The notes: a model not told the origin generated them from the letters alone. Positions 49,901 through 64,000 are shown, counted from the first letter of the stretch. The stretch: DNA of 64,000 nucleotides from Brevipalpus yothersi (GCA_003956705.1 QZCP01000130.1:1-64000), one strand, 5' to 3'. Numbers and translations are program-made.

Positions 49901-50457
49901 ATGATAGATAAGATATGAGCTCGAGGTCTATGTGAGAATATCTTTACAAAAGGGTATAAAATGACACAAAAAAGCACTCTCACACTGATTCGATTTTGTC
50001 TGAAAGAGAAGAGAAGATTTCATATCTTTTTGAATATCTCATGGAGAGTTTCATCGATTTCTCAAGATGAGAATTAAGGTTATTGCAATCAATTCTCAAT
50101 TCAAAATTTGATGACGACTGAAGACTATTCCTATGAGTATAACCAATGAATGAGAAAAAATGTTCAGAGAATAGCTGTTGATTAGTCTGTAATTGGCCTA
50201 TGGTGTGACAGAATGAGAATTTAAGAGGATGAGGAGAGATGCGGCCAAAGGAAGCAACCCACGGAATAATATCAGCAGGCTAACGAATTGTGGGCAACCC
50301 TGGTAGATAGATTAGGTTTATTTTGCCATAGATGCTGTATTGCTAGAATATAAGTGTGCGTATATGTTTCACCCGAAAATTCAGCCCACATTAGTATTCC
50401 TAACATGATTCACGTCAAGACAGGCGAATCAGAAGAATGATCAAATTGTTGATATGA

Positions 50458-50486
50458 AAGAGAGAGAGAGAGAGAGAGAGAGAGTT
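50458..50486 (+). repeat. (GA)n microsatellite
   Basis: About 29 bp of perfect units. Confidence 0.9.
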
Positions 50487-52264
50487 CCATTAATTTAGTA
50501 TGTGCGTACCCATCAACTCATATATACGAACTAAAGAAGATGAGTAGGGCGCAAACAAAGAGAAAGAAGAAAATAAAAGGCATCAATTCTGAGCCACAAG
50601 ATTATTACGGTATAAAATTGTGCATGCACATATTTTGCTAGGTGAAATTCTTCACTTCGAGTAGCAAGGTATTCAAAAAATGTGAGCCCAAACAGTAAAA
50701 AGTGTCTGACATTATTTTTCGCTTTTTTGGAGGTTTTGAGATAGAGTATAGCATGAAAAGTACAAAGTGTATATTTGAATAGAAAAGAGAACCAAAATAT
50801 CGTAAATATAAAGTCAGCAAAATAAAAAAAGAACCAATTCTTGCTTCTCTAAGCTGTTCTTCAGTTCGATAGGTTTTTATCCTGGTACAAACAGATATGT
50901 GCAGGAACGTGCTTTATCTGGGCATTTTCCGGCATACATCAATTGAGAAGTGATTGGTTAGTTAATCAGTATAAGTTGCCAGAATTCACTGCGAACAATA
51001 ATGAATTTTGAAATTTAAAACTAAAAATCGATCTGAAATAGTTCTGAAATCATTGTGAATGTGTACTTTTCATGCATCCAAAGATGGGGTATACTTGAAC
51101 TGTAATTCTCTCTTACTCGAGGTCATTGTCACTGTACTTGAAGGGGGATCAAATTCTTCGCCAAATAAGTAGTTTGATTTAGGTTAATGCTTTTGTTTCT
51201 CCCATCATCTCGATCTTTCAGTTGTGACAGTGATCCGAGAGATTTACTGCAAATCAATTGATAGTTGACTTTAGCCCAGCTTCCAATCTTTCTCCTTCAT
51301 ACTAGAAATACAGAATTTCTTCCATTCTTGTCTTCTTTTTAAGCCACTTCCCAGCTATTTCCGTTTCCGTGAGTGAAAGAATCGATGGAGCAATGCTTTC
51401 ATGCCTCTCGGTCTCTTTCATGGTTGACAAGAAAAACCCTCTGCTTACGCTTCACCTAAACTGTGATCAAGTGATATTTGCTTTGCCACCCAAGATGGAT
51501 GGAACTCCTTCAAGTATCAGAGGAAGAAGAGGAAATAAAAAAGGCACTTGAAGCTACTTTTATAGTGAAAAGAAGGAACCTTTGCTCCTTCTCCAATTTT
51601 TTCAATCTATATTGACCTTTGTTTTTTACTCAAACACACATGGACTATTCCGTTACTCTTTGTCTTCCAGTTAAAATACTTCACAGATATTTCGATTGAA
51701 CTTCTTGTGATATTTTAAAATTGTGTCTTCCATAGATGCTCGAATAGTGGCGCTTGAGACTTTTCTACCCTTCACATTCAAGAAACCACGAGATTCATCA
51801 ACATGAGTTCCACTGATATTATAAGCAATCTTAAAATTGACTATTGAGATTGCCATTGTGTGAGTTTATTTGGATATCTCGAGCCATTGCCTACAGAATT
51901 GTTTCTTTGTACTAATGGTACCCGTGAGAGCTAGAAAAAGTGTGATAAAATGTAACTTAGAATTCACTTGCCATAGAGAATGACCTCACCACTGCTGAGA
52001 GGTTTAAAGATTTTCTCAGAAGTGTGCCTGTCACTTGGAATACTCATTTTGACTAACATTCAATTTCATCACTGATACAGGGTCTAGAATAGCTTACATA
52101 CTTGTTCTTCTAATTTATTTGTGTTTATTTCTAACCTTACTTCCTATCTCTCCTACCTATCTCCAATCTGTATCATTCACATGTGTGCTATCCACTGGAA
52201 TCATATAGAAGATGAGAATCGATTCCTTGAGAAATGTCTCTAGAGAACTGTATAAGCCATGAGA

Positions 52265-52266
<2 letters not shown>

Positions 52267-52299
<33 letters not shown>
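52267..52299 (+). repeat. (GA)n microsatellite
   Basis: About 33 bp of perfect units. Confidence 0.9.
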
Positions 52300-52302
<3 letters not shown>

Positions 52303-53171
52303 AGTATCTTCTGCTCAGGAAAGTTTTTCTTCCTCTTCTTTGAAGAAAAATATCAAAGCTTGTGGCTGCATCCCATGAGAACTGATTTGCTTCTATTTCG
52401 AATCAACGTCCACCTCGTTTTTGGCTTTCGATATCGCGAATCATCAACTTGAATTACAAGAAGCAAAAAGTCACTGACAATTAGAAATAAAATAGAGCAT
52501 TCAGAGATGAAGCATCACTCAAAGCAAATGTTTTCTGATTCCAGATGAATGAGATAAGAGGAATACTTTCTCTTTTAGGTAATAAGAAGCGCATCTTTAA
52601 TTCAAAATGGAATCTTTTCCCATCAGGACTATCCAGAAAATGGAAAGGTAATACTATAAGAGCTATATTGAAAAGAAAAATCTCTTCTCATTCTCTCATG
52701 TAGATGAACACATGATTGACACTATAGTGGCGAGAGCAAATTTTTCAAAGAAAGGATAAATTGTGTTACTAAATATTGTACAGTGGATGCCATGAAAATA
52801 GATACAGAGTAGGATTCCAAAGAATGCCTTCTCTTGTTTGAAAAATCTATTTCCAGAAAGATACTGGGAGCCTTTCTATAAAGCATTCCATGATGTGCTC
52901 GTAAAATTTCAAAAAAATATCTAAACAATCATATTGGAAACTGCGTGGTGTATGTGTGTTTCGGTTTTGCTTATACCCATGAAATAATCCTCTTGAGAAC
53001 AATACCAGAATAATGGCTAAGAACTCGAGTTACCTTCTAGACAATGAGACTATGGATAATGTTGACCATAGACCAGAGGCTAGAGGATTACGATAATAAG
53101 AGAGAGTTCATCCGGAAAGAGATGTCCACTTTAAGACTCTGAAGAGACTTTCAGTAAATCTCATTGGATAG

Positions 53172-53172
53172 A

Positions 53173-53220
<48 letters not shown>
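53172..53220 (+). repeat. (GA)n microsatellite
   Basis: About 49 bp with one early AAAG interruption. Confidence 0.92.
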
Positions 53221-53223
<3 letters not shown>

Positions 53224-54494
53224 CGAGTAACACTAATCATACTTTGATAAGACTACCAGCCATCCACCTCCTACTTTGTTTATCCTTTCGTTTTCAACTT
53301 GAACGATATCAAACGGGTTCGATTTATTTCACCGTTATAGCAACAATAATGTAATCGATTATTGATTTGTCTTCAGATCAGCGATAGAGAAGAGAGGAAT
53401 AAGAGTGATGGTGATTAAATGAGTATGATCAATTCTGATTCCCAGTACAGCATGCACTGTACTGATGCATCATCCAAGATGGTGAATATAAATACACAGA
53501 GTTTTTGATAATGGAAACTGATGATCATGATGGTGCTAACAACTGTGGTGCGGATGATTGAATCAAATGATGATGGTGATTTCCTCTCTCTCTCAAATAT
53601 CATTGGCCAGTGGGTGGCACACTTTTGCCCACATCGTACACCCATTTACTTTTGAAGGGAACAGGCTATATAAGCTGTCTGTGTGTATTTCATAATTTCA
53701 TGATCCCCAAGATAATGGAAAATGAGAATAGATTATGTGGCAAATGAGGTGCTCCATGCAAAGCAAAATGATCATTTTTTTCATTCACTTGTGGTAGCTC
53801 CAGATTGGAACAATAGTAACAAAGCGTGACAAAATCACATTACCCTAAAGACAATCAAATAGTCTATAGATGGGAACAGAATTTTTCGCAATAAAAGTCA
53901 AGTAGACTAATTACTCTTTCAGAGCTTCTCTACAGAAGAGAGATTACTCCAGATCATAGTTGATTAGATCTAAGCTTTAATCCGTTTGATTAGAAATCGG
54001 ATCACAATGATGGACACAGGGTCATGCATGTAGCCCAATTATTTGTGAGAAGAGACATCATTTGATTGCCATTTTGAGTTTATGCAAACAGAACTTTCGC
54101 TCATCATGACAGCTCCTTCCACATTCTATATGCAGTCTAAGGTGAATAAAAAGATTTGTCTAGAAAATTGATTTTCCACTCATCTTGCTGATGCTTGGAT
54201 GCAAAGTTTAAGCAATAAAGTTTAGGATCATCAGCTTAGTTTCTTGGGACAAGTCAAATCTTTCACAGAGAGAAGATCTTGCAACAATGACGCACTTTCA
54301 ACTCAATTTAATTGGTGATGGAAAAGGCTGAAGTAGAAACAATCGTGTGTGTTTGTGAGAGGAAGAAAAAAATATCAAATCGATGATCCCAGCCTTCGAT
54401 CAATTAGCTGATGTAGGATGAAGAATTTAGCTAGGATTATCTTTGCATCGTTGAGATGATCGTTGCAACTAATGTCATTGGTTCTCCTCCCAAT

Positions 54495-54499
<5 letters not shown>

Positions 54500-54557
<58 letters not shown>
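54500..54557 (+). repeat. (TC)n microsatellite
   Basis: 58 bp of perfect units. Confidence 0.95.
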
Positions 54558-54562
<5 letters not shown>

Positions 54563-57500
54563 CCTCTGTGTGTGTGCTCGCATCACTTTGCCGTTCGGTA
54601 AATCGTAAAGCTGAAGCTTAATTTATGAGGCGAATCATGGTTCCTAATCTGCCAGCAGGTAACGACCAGCAATCATATGGGTCCAATTCATTTTTTTTCA
54701 CCATCAATAGTCTCTCTCTTCCTCTCTTATAGCATCTTTGTCTTTCCAGCTGGTCCATCAATTGTCATCCTTGTTCACTTATATTATTCAATGGTATATA
54801 GTATGTCAACGTTTTGCCTTCTTTTTCTTCTATTCATTTTCTATCAAATCGGTTGCATCATAAATCATAACCCATTGGACCGCGAATATATCCTCTATTG
54901 CTTTCACCCATTTTTGGTGTCTTGTAATGACACTTTTCCCTCTCATAGCTACCTTCATTTGTTGTACCATTTTTTTGCTTTTGGTATGTGTCCAAGATTT
55001 TTCTGAACAACATGAGAGATGAGGAAAAAAAGTAAAAATGATGATTATCATTTTGTCAGTAAAATGTCTTGATCATCACTCTTTTTCTCAATAGATTTTG
55101 CTTCTTCTTATTTCATGATTTTGTCATTTACCAACACAAGTGAAGAGCTCATTTGTGTTTGCTCCAATTGTGATGTATTCTCAATCTTTTTTGATTTTTG
55201 TATGGGTAGTTGTATAGGGTTTCTATCGGAATATCTTGGTCTCCTTCCAATGCTTAAATCGCTTGGAAGATGTTCGTTCTCTGCTAAAACAACAGAACAG
55301 CTCTGTAACAATGGCTTGTCAATAACGACCTGATATTGAATTCTAAGTAAGAATTTCAGATATTGAGAATGATCAGGTCAGCAAAAGTCTCAAAGTTTTC
55401 CAACCATCAAGATGTGTCAATTGTCATAAATTGTGAATCATGTGTTACATATTTGGGGAATTTAGTCAGTCAAAATCACCCAAATAATAGAGAGAATGTT
55501 TTTGACATATTTTACAGATAGTTTGATAGAGAAAGAGATTTAAAGCAATGAAAAACAGAAGGACAAGGCATCAAATGGAAGATTGAGATGATATAATGAA
55601 CAGATGAGGACTCTGATAATGGGAATGAAAGTGCAGCCACTTAATTATGAGACTTCATTAAACAAATTAAGTATCTAATGAGAGATAATTTGTGCAAATA
55701 GTGAGTTTGCCAGCAACCATTCATATCTTCTATTCACTTTTCAGCACTCAAGAGTATGAATTTTTTGTATTAGCAAATTTCTTGATGAAAATTGGTTAAA
55801 TTTGTTAAGCAAATAGTGTAAGATTGAAAATTTTCCTTCCTTGTTCACTCTGTCTTTTAATTGCTGTAGGATCGCTTACATATGAACTGTCACTTGACTT
55901 GTGTCTGATGAAAATGATCTGTCTGGATGGTTCTTTTCAAGCCATGTTCATTCCGGATAGCAATTTTCTAGACATTGCTTGTTATCTTCCATAATTGATA
56001 CTCCCAAAAAACGCTGTCCCGATCAGAATTTTTAGCCCTCAAATATGCAAGATCTACCATCTTCAGTAAGAGAGGTATATCTCATACCTTTCTCATACTT
56101 TTCTCTGTGAGAAAATTACACTTTCCCTCCAACCTGATTCTAAATCATTGAAAATGGCCTTTTGGATACAAAAGATAACTATACAAATTTGTTTTCACCC
56201 ATGTCTTGTGAATCTTCCAGTTTCAAGATGAATCTCAAGATTTGATGGAAAGCTCATGTTTCAAAGATTCCGTACAGTGTTCTTAATGGAATACGAAGCG
56301 GAATACGATGATCATAGCATAAGGCTAATTGATTTTCATTTCAAATGAGTACCTCAAACACATTTTGTGAAACTAATGCTTACCAAAGAGATGATATGAA
56401 AAGTGCAGTAGAATGGAGAAAGTAGAATAGGTCAATTTTTCTCAGTACTCTCAATTGATTTCTTACTTATCTTATTGCCAAGACCAGTAATCAAGATTGG
56501 ATGATCAATCCTCTCTAATATTTCTCAGGTGATTATTATTGTATTTACTCCACTTTTCATGATGTTTTAGAAGTCTGGGTGCAAGACTTGTATCACGAGT
56601 AGTCGTGAGATGAAGAATATAGATATATATATCGTGAAGATGAATCAGGCTACTTCTCGACTATTGCTAACTTCTCTATTTCTCAATTTGCTACTAACTT
56701 CTAAGTCAACCGAAAAGTACAAGAGAGATTACTATCATCATCATGATTTTCATTGAATTAAGATTATTTCTCTCTCTCCCCTTTCTTTCATTACTCCATC
56801 TAAATGGTAAACATCAGTCTAATTTGATTTCCATGAGACAAAGATTCCAAGAATCTGAAGATGCAAAGATATACACTATGAGATCGCTTGAAAAATCGAT
56901 CGAAGAGTTCTTCCTCTTCACTCTATTTTGCTAGATTCCTATCCATCCAAAGTCATATCTTTCGAGTCACTTGAATCTCAGAAACACTTGAAGTTCAACA
57001 AATAAAAAGATTTAGAGTGTTGATCTCTTCGATTTTATAACTTAGTCAAGATATTCCAACAATTTGTGGAAATTGATTCTCTCTCCTTTTTGAGATTTTA
57101 GAATATAGCTTTTTACCTTGAGTGTTGAGCGTGCTTGTTTTGAACGTTCTATTCATGATAGAGAAGTTTCGTTCATTGTCAGAATTCTTTTTTTTTTCTT
57201 ACAAAGCATTTACATCAACAGAAAATGCAAAACTTTAGATATCAAAAAGGATTCATAAAAATGATTTATTTTCTTTTTAACTTATAAGTTTGTGTATGAG
57301 ACTGAAGGGACTTTCCGAGGTCACCCAATATCCAGTCAGATATCTGGATATTCTCAAGTTTGTTTGAGTGAAATTTTCATTCAGCACAGAACAATTTTGG
57401 ATTCTTTTCCAATTCTTGAGCTCGCTTAGGAATCATCTCTAACCTGATTTTCTGCTAGTAAACAATCTTGTGTGAGCTCAGAAAAATGGATAAAATGATG

Positions 57501-58615
57501 ATATTTTTTCGTAGGTAGCTCAATACTTATCACGTTAGTAGAAGTTGAAACTCCATCGAAGATCAGGCTTACTGTATTTCTTCACCCAGAGGCTTTACTT
57601 AAGAATAGATCTAGAATTCTCCCAAGTAAAAAAATTCAAAGATATGTGTCTCATTCCCAGATTTTCAAAATTTCTCTTCAGATGAATTATTTTTTCATCC
57701 CAAAGTTGAACTCTCGCTTCATGCTACTCTGCAACAAGTTCAAGCTACTCTCTGGTTATTTTGTCATGTAACTACCTGGAGAAAGTTCAATTTCTCTTTC
57801 TGATACAAGCATTTGAGGACATACAGTCCATTGAATCTGTTGTTATCGTTGGATAAAGTTGGGAACTAAAGAAGATAGAAGAACAAGATCAATGTTCAAA
57901 TCATCATTCTACAAGACTTTTTAGATAGCTATAACACTAGCTCATTTCCTGTGGCTACTTTCTAACTTTTCCATTGGCCAAAGCACGGATGGAGAATTCG
58001 AAGCTTTTTTGGCTGAAACAAGATATTCACTTATATCTCATATCTATTGTTGAGAAATTTTTTCCTCTTCTTTCAAACTAACAGTGAACATGTGTTACAG
58101 TGGATTCCTGGATCAAAAAGTTATCTGAATTTGGCAACAATATGAAAGTATAGATTCAAGAAAATCCTCTCAATCCACTTTCTTCTTGGCTAGATACTTT
58201 TGAGGCTCTTTTCGAAATATTCTTTTTTTTCTCTCCTCAATCTCTACAGATTGCAAAAGAATTTGGATCAACTTGATGTCATCATTATATCTTCTTTTTT
58301 CACTTTCATAATAGACTCTTGGTTCATCGGTCCAGTGCATCCTTTTCTTTCTCTCTCTCATCTCATCTCATCTCTCTTATCTCGCTCGTACCATTTATGT
58401 CATTTGGGCGAACCAACACATACACACATTTATATATAACTTGCAAAAATCACAATAATATTTCAATCTTTTCTCTATCAAGCATATTCTTCTGATGCCT
58501 CTTGTGAGAAGAGACAGATACAGGAGGAAAGGGAAAAGAGAACATTATTGATAAGCTATGCCAAACCTTGTGGTTAACCTAGTTTTGGTGAGGAATCTTT
58601 TTCGATGATAGATGG

Positions 58616-58633
58616 TATATATATATATATATT

Positions 58634-58696
<63 letters not shown>
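58616..58696 (+). repeat. Compound (TA)n-(GA)n microsatellite
   Basis: A TA run (58616-58632) is followed by about 62 bp of AG units (58635-58696). Confidence 0.93.
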
Positions 58697-58699
<3 letters not shown>

Positions 58700-60044
58700 G
58701 AGAGATGGTAGATAGCTACTACACGCATTGTAGATCTGAATACAACAAATTGTCTTCTTATACCGGGAGAATATTTCACACTTCATCAGTCAATGTAGAC
58801 CATCAGTTTTGTGAGCCTCTCAGATCATCTCTCTTTCTTCTTTCTTTCTCTCTATCTCAATTTTTTGCATCAATGCTATCATGAAAGTGAGAGCGAAATT
58901 GTGTGATTGAGAATGAGAATCTATGCTGTAGTTGATGAAAAATTTTTCTCAAGGCAGACAAATGATGGATTACTTCAGTTCAATCAGAGCTTTTGCCCTT
59001 TCTCTGTCTGCATTTCAAAGTCATCATATTTCATGTGTTATCAAATGAATCAGTAAGTTGAGGCAAAATTCAATCGAATTACTTTATTCGTTTTGTAAGA
59101 TGAAGAAACTGAGCAAGACGGTGAGGAAAGAAAGAGTGAGAGAAAATAGTTTGGGGCTCATGTTTGCGCTAAGACAATTTGTGGGAAATCCTCCAAAAAA
59201 TGGGAAGAATTTCAATTGATATACATGTATTGCTCAGTAGCTGTTAATATAGCTAGAGAGAGCATTTTTGCTCCAAGGAAGATTCCAGCTTCAACCCTTT
59301 GCGATCTCATCGGGAGAGGCACGTGATAATTCAATATTCTGGCTGGAAAATTTTTCACATATGTATGTCCTCTAAGGAGGATACTTTGATCTCACAAGGA
59401 ATCCTTGTAGCTATAAGTTACGAAGGAGAAAATATATTTCTAGATGAAGCCAAGAACAAATTTGAAGCAGAATCTATCGAAAAAAGCAATCATATCTCGA
59501 TGGATATCATTCAATATTCAGATCATGAATTAGAATTTTGGATAGAGAAATACACCATTTAGTAAGGAAAGAAATATGACAAAAATAAGGAAAACAGAGA
59601 AAATACATTTACTCTGTTGAAATTCTTGCAAATATTGGAGAGTTTTTCTATCCCTCTATATATATATAGCTTCATCTCGTTTGCTCCGTGTTTTCATATC
59701 TTTCAGTGGAAAATGTTGAAAATCGATTCAAGATAAATGATGATAGAGTGTAAGATATATACATGAAGAAGTTTTTCTCTTGACTGTTGATTTCAACATC
59801 CAAGATGAGAGAAAGAAAGAAAAAAAGAGGGAGAGTGAAAATATTTTAGCGCTATCTTTGAAAGCTCACAGAGAGAAGGAAAACATCAGAATGAGAAAGA
59901 GAAATTCTATGCTATGCCTTCCAACCTGACACCTCATTCTCAACTATCACCATTATCATCACAATACACTTGAATTCTTTGCACCTTCCAGGACTATAGC
60001 CGTTATCATCATAACTTCCCTTTCAAGATACTCATCACCTTTGC

Positions 60045-60047
<3 letters not shown>

Positions 60048-60085
<38 letters not shown>
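60048..60085 (+). repeat. (TC)n microsatellite
   Basis: About 38 bp of perfect units. Confidence 0.93.
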
Positions 60086-60089
<4 letters not shown>

Positions 60090-63000
60090 ATCTTTGAGAT
60101 AGATTGTGTGATGACCACAGAGTGCCCTGGGGAGAGAGAAAGGAAAAAGAGCTCAGGGAACACTATTATTGGGAAACCTGATGCCTCAATTTCACGGAAT
60201 AATTTTTTGAGGTAGTAAGCAATACTTTTCATTCTAGCAAGAAGAATCACTTGCATGAAATGCAATTGGACTCATGAAGAAAGTAGAGGAAGCAGCTTGT
60301 GGGGGTATGTTGTAAAAAGAAGCTGAAAAGAAGAAAAGTAAAGATGATCCATATTCTGTGAGCCTCTCATTCAGCAGACAGAATAGCTGAGTAACCATCG
60401 TATTCATTGGCTAGCGGATTATAAAGATGCTAAGGGATGATGATTTAAAGGGCGTGGGAAAATATGAAATATCGCATCAGTTATATTTTTCAAATTTGAA
60501 AAACTTGAATGATCATAGCGGGAAGAGGAGAGAAAAAGAGAATAGGAAGCTGGATCCATTGACTAGTGAACGAATGGTGAAGAAAGGTTGAGAGAAGAAA
60601 GCGGAATAAATGTGAATGAAAATGATTTTAGAAGAAAGATGGATGTCCAAAATGGTATTAAAATTGGTAGAAATATACCACGAAAAAGAGAGTATGAACA
60701 CCATGGTGAATCCACAGCAGCCTGAATTCAATGGTTATTCAAGTGAACAATGATCGATTCTTAAGCTTTTAGGGGGCAATAGATTTTCATCATAGAAAAG
60801 CACTGTTTATTCACAGAAAGCAAGGCACTTTCGCTTCACCTTGGACCCCTCAGTGATTCAAAAAAGAAAGAAAGAAAGAGAGAAAGCCAGAGAGAGAGAG
60901 AGAGTAGGAAAGTTAGGGTGAGAAATGGAAGAAAAGGATAAATGATCAAAAACGGTAGCAATGAGCAACTATGCTTGAATGAAATATCACTTCTCTTCAA
61001 AGATTCAAGCTTGCTGCTTCTTGTTGACCCAGTTTTGAATCAAATTTCTGTCAGTCCGACTACAAGGCCAGTTAATGGGTGGATGAATTGGATTGAAGAA
61101 AAGGAAGAGACCAAAATTTTCATCCTATTGAATCGTCTGGATTGATCTGAAGATTTGAAACTACAAGATTCAATGGAAGATTGCTCTGATTATTTGTAAG
61201 GTGTTTGACCAGATCAGCATGGCAGAAACATGCTGCTCAACACTGACTTTGATGATTGTAAAATCATCACTATGATTTGAAGTAGGAAAGTCATCAAATG
61301 ATAAGAGGATATAAGATCCATGTGGCCCTGAGAGGAAGATGATTTTTTTTCATTCAGCGCCAATACACATTCTCCCAGCATCAAAAAATTCAACTTATAC
61401 TCTCAAGTACAGGGTTTGATCTGATAGAGCGCTTGGAGAGGAAGAGGGAAGAAAAAACAGCAAGCGAATGAGTGCTCAACAATCAAATCAGCCTCAAAAT
61501 TAGATCCTTTTCGCTATATTCGTTCACATTCCATCAGGATGTCTATCATCATTGGTGACGATGATGATGGTTAAAGTAGATGGACGTGATCTTCATCTCA
61601 GATCGAGGATTGGCTGCCCTTTTACCCTACAACTCATGGATAATCATCTTATCAGTAATCACTCTCATGATCATTTTTTCTTCGCGCCAAGAAAAGAGGG
61701 GGAGAGTGCGAAGAATTCGGTAGAAAAATCAAAAACTTATCTGATTGCTGATTCTGGAAGTCACTTTGAAATTGTAATGATTCAAAAAATAGCGAGGAGC
61801 CTTGAAAAAAAAATCATCAAGATTCGATAATCATGATAATACATATGATAAAGCTTCTGTACAGGCTTTAAAAGATTTGCGATTAAGATATCTGCTAGAA
61901 ACAAGTTCTTGAACTTTTTTCGATCTATCTGATTAGGTTCTATCCTGTGCTTTCTTGAAAGTATTGAAGCTTTTCTCCCATCAAATAATAATGCTGAATT
62001 ATGACGATTGATTTCGGATTTTTCCTACTTTCCTGATGAGAAGAGGGTATTCTGTTGACATTAATTCCTTCATCTTGACTGATAGCTCTAAAGATGAGGC
62101 TCCATCGTGAAAAGTAATCCAGGCTCACCCTCTACTTGATCTCTTAATTCAGCTCCATAATTTTCTTACCCTTACCAACTCATGATCCTAGGAATAAAGA
62201 ATCTTGTAGTAATGGTAGAAAAACCAAAAATTCCAGTCATTTTTCATTTAGAGGAAAGAATTAATTATCTCCAACTAAACACTTCTCTTGATCTAGATTC
62301 TAGCTCTCATGACAGTTTCAAGTTATACATGTAACTTTAGAGAGCTAGTATGGATATTGTTAGAATAATAAAAATAATAATTCAAAAAAATACTCATAGA
62401 AATACTTGGAAATTTGGAGACAAAAAATCGAGCTGAATTTCGTAACATGTCTTCTGCATCATGATGCATCAGTTAGGCGGGCAAGCTTGTAGGATTATCT
62501 GTGAGGAACTTTCCTCTCTTTTCTTCATTTTCTTTATCACCATGATTCAGCAAATTTTCGCTTTTTGTTCACTCCAGCATTCAAATTTACGATACATCTT
62601 CTAGCTCAGAAGCTATCAACATTAGAAGGCACTCGAGGTATGTTAGTCATTACGAGTATAATGATGTGTCCAGATCGATTGGATCGATAGATTCTCATCA
62701 TTTCAATCAACGTCTCTTTCTTTCATCTTCGATGTTGCTGAATTTTTCATGAAAAACTTCTGGTAATCACAAGTTAATGCAGAGTGGTTGACTCTCCAAC
62801 TTTTATTTCTACTTCATACTGTTGACAAACTCAAATATGCTAACCATCAGGCACACAGTGACATTGGTTCACATTTTCGATCGAGCATCTAAGCTCACTC
62901 AAAGTCACTTTTTGATTCAGAATAACTAAGGTTCTACTGAAGAGAAATTTTAATGACTGTAAGCTGATAAAAGTATTCCAACAACTGTCTTATATACGAA

Positions 63001-63540
63001 AAACTACTATATTGAGAATACATCTGGAGTTCCTATCAAACCTACTACTCAAAAGTGAGGATAATTCTTCATGTTGTAAACTTACTAAACTGAGGCTCCA
63101 ATAGACTTGAATTATCTCTATCGTCATTCATACTCTTTCGCAGATCCCAACCACCGGAATCCTTCCGATTTTCATGGAAATTATCCAAATAGACATTTCA
63201 ATGACAGTAAACTAACTCATTTGGGATTCCAAGAGGCTTGTCAATTTGGTAGCCATCATCCTCTCTTGCCCAATATACATTCATTGAGTATCAAAAAAGA
63301 TACCATGCTATGCACCCATAGAATAAAGGTCGCTTTCAGGATATAATCTTCATGGAAAGCCTATGAAGTCTGATGAGAAGTGCTCAAGTTATATCTACTA
63401 TGATTCGGGACTCTCCAGAATCCACATCAAGAATAGGAAAAGTGTGTATGTGTGAGTGTGTTTCATCCTTGCCTTCAGTCTCCTGCTGTTAAATATTCCA
63501 CACCATTAACTGTCTCTAAAATGATCTCATTTCTCTTTTT

Positions 63541-64000
63541 CTCTCCATCTTATTTCACGATAGCCTTCGGGAAAGGCTTACCGGAGGGATCAGACAAAAT
63601 GGTCCGGACGGAGGGCCATTTTACGTGTCCCACACTTTGATGAGAAAAAGGGAGGCCCAGAAGAAAGGCAAGAGCCCATGAGCTCTCTCCATAGTAATTG
63701 AAGGAATATCAGTAATTGGCCAGTTTCACCAAAGAGCTATTCTCAACTTCTCACTGGTGTCCACAACAATCTGGTTGAGAATGAGAATAAGTTCCATTTT
63801 GCTGGACCACAGAAGGATAAGTGTGGGGAATATTTCTTTTCCCACCCTCCTAGGAGAAGAAGATTCTGACTGACGTGGCCTGAAATCCTGCCGAGAGAAG
63901 AGGAAGTTCTGAAGAGATTCTTTATCTAGTAAAAGGAATACATATGACCAGGGGATAGAAGCGCCAATTGAATGTGAGTGAGTATGGTTTAATTGGCGGA
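63541..64000. other. GC-richer edge region with splice-like signals, unassigned
   Basis: Base composition rises here compared with the AT-rich background, most clearly at 63565-63660. On the minus strand a pyrimidine-rich acceptor-like stretch ending CAAAG, about 53 open bases in one frame (reading VGHVKWPSVRTILSDPS), and a GGTAAGC donor-like site follow in order. A second acceptor-like site ending CGGCAG and an open frame lie near 63840-63900 (minus). I recognise no protein family. It could be exons of a gene extending past the window or a GC-rich repeat. Confidence 0.3.

Larger units (their letters stand above)
46947..54499. other. Gene-poor AT-rich DNA with microsatellites
   Basis: No supported gene. 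GA arrays at 50458, 52267 and 53182. Short frames at 47314-47595, 49605-49859 and, on the minus strand, 51671-51856 have normal-looking composition but no motif, no splice context and no recognised family. Confidence 0.6.
54558..63540. other. Gene-poor AT-rich DNA with microsatellites
   Basis: No supported gene. Arrays at 58616-58696 and 60048-60085. The longest frames (59299-59562, 61552-61830, 63107-63346) show no domain, signal peptide or splice context that would justify calling them. Confidence 0.6.

Noticed and set aside
51671..51856. 61-codon minus-strand frame with ATG and balanced composition
   Set aside because: Bounded by stops close on both sides, no motif, no splice context, no recognised homology.
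59299..59562. 87-codon + frame
   Set aside because: AT-rich random-looking frame without signal peptide, domain or splice context.
60208..60230. let-7-like word TGAGGTAGTA
   Set aside because: Matches only the first ten bases of the let-7 family and then diverges. The rest of the mature sequence is highly conserved in animals, and no opposite hairpin arm was seen.

Overview
This is animal nuclear DNA, most likely from an arthropod. The genes are interrupted by very short GT-AG introns (61-166 bp), the background is AT-rich, there is a Tc1/mariner element, and one promoter has a TATA box plus a TCAGTT initiator of the arthropod type. Species cannot be fixed from the sequence alone. Gene density is low: only three host genes and one transposase can be supported in 64 kb. 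The most visible texture is a very high load of long GA/CT dinucleotide arrays, about 27 of them. They spawn most of the long but meaningless reading frames (SLSLSL / RERERE).

Left part (1-6080): the 3' sixteen exons of a diacylglycerol kinase of the theta type, read on the + strand. The conceptual product has 857 residues: CRD2, CRD3, Ras-association-like region(s), split catalytic domain, basic/Ser tail. CRD1 and the N-terminus lie left of the window, beyond at least 2.2 kb of intron-like DNA. 6081-13130 is 3' UTR plus intergenic sequence with microsatellites.

Middle (13131-19720): two + strand genes for signal-peptide-bearing proteins, each with one short coding intron. The first is a 773-residue Ser/Gly/Tyr-rich secreted protein with YGGSSGG-type repeats and a hydrophobic/amphipathic C-terminal segment. 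It has a well-placed TATA/Inr promoter and an AATAAA signal. The second is a 233-residue protein with a Pro/Ser-rich ectodomain, a long hydrophobic segment and an RRRRR tract. The stretch around these two genes (12.6-22.3 kb) is the longest one without a long GA/CT array. Extracellular-matrix, cuticle, eggshell or silk roles are plausible for the first, but are inference.

Mobile DNA: a short TA-flanked MITE-like element (about 20138-20391), a 612-bp fold-back MITE with TA duplications (27506-28117), and a complete 1305-bp DD37E mariner (28901-30205) with an intact 353-codon transposase and near-matching inverted ends. The terminal repeats of the three elements differ, so the mariner transposase probably does not mobilise the other two.

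Right part (30206-64000): no gene could be supported. It holds microsatellites, an assembly gap of 93 N inside a CT array, a divergent dispersed repeat, and a GC-richer patch with splice-like signals at the right edge (about 63550-63900) that may be the start of another gene or a different repeat.
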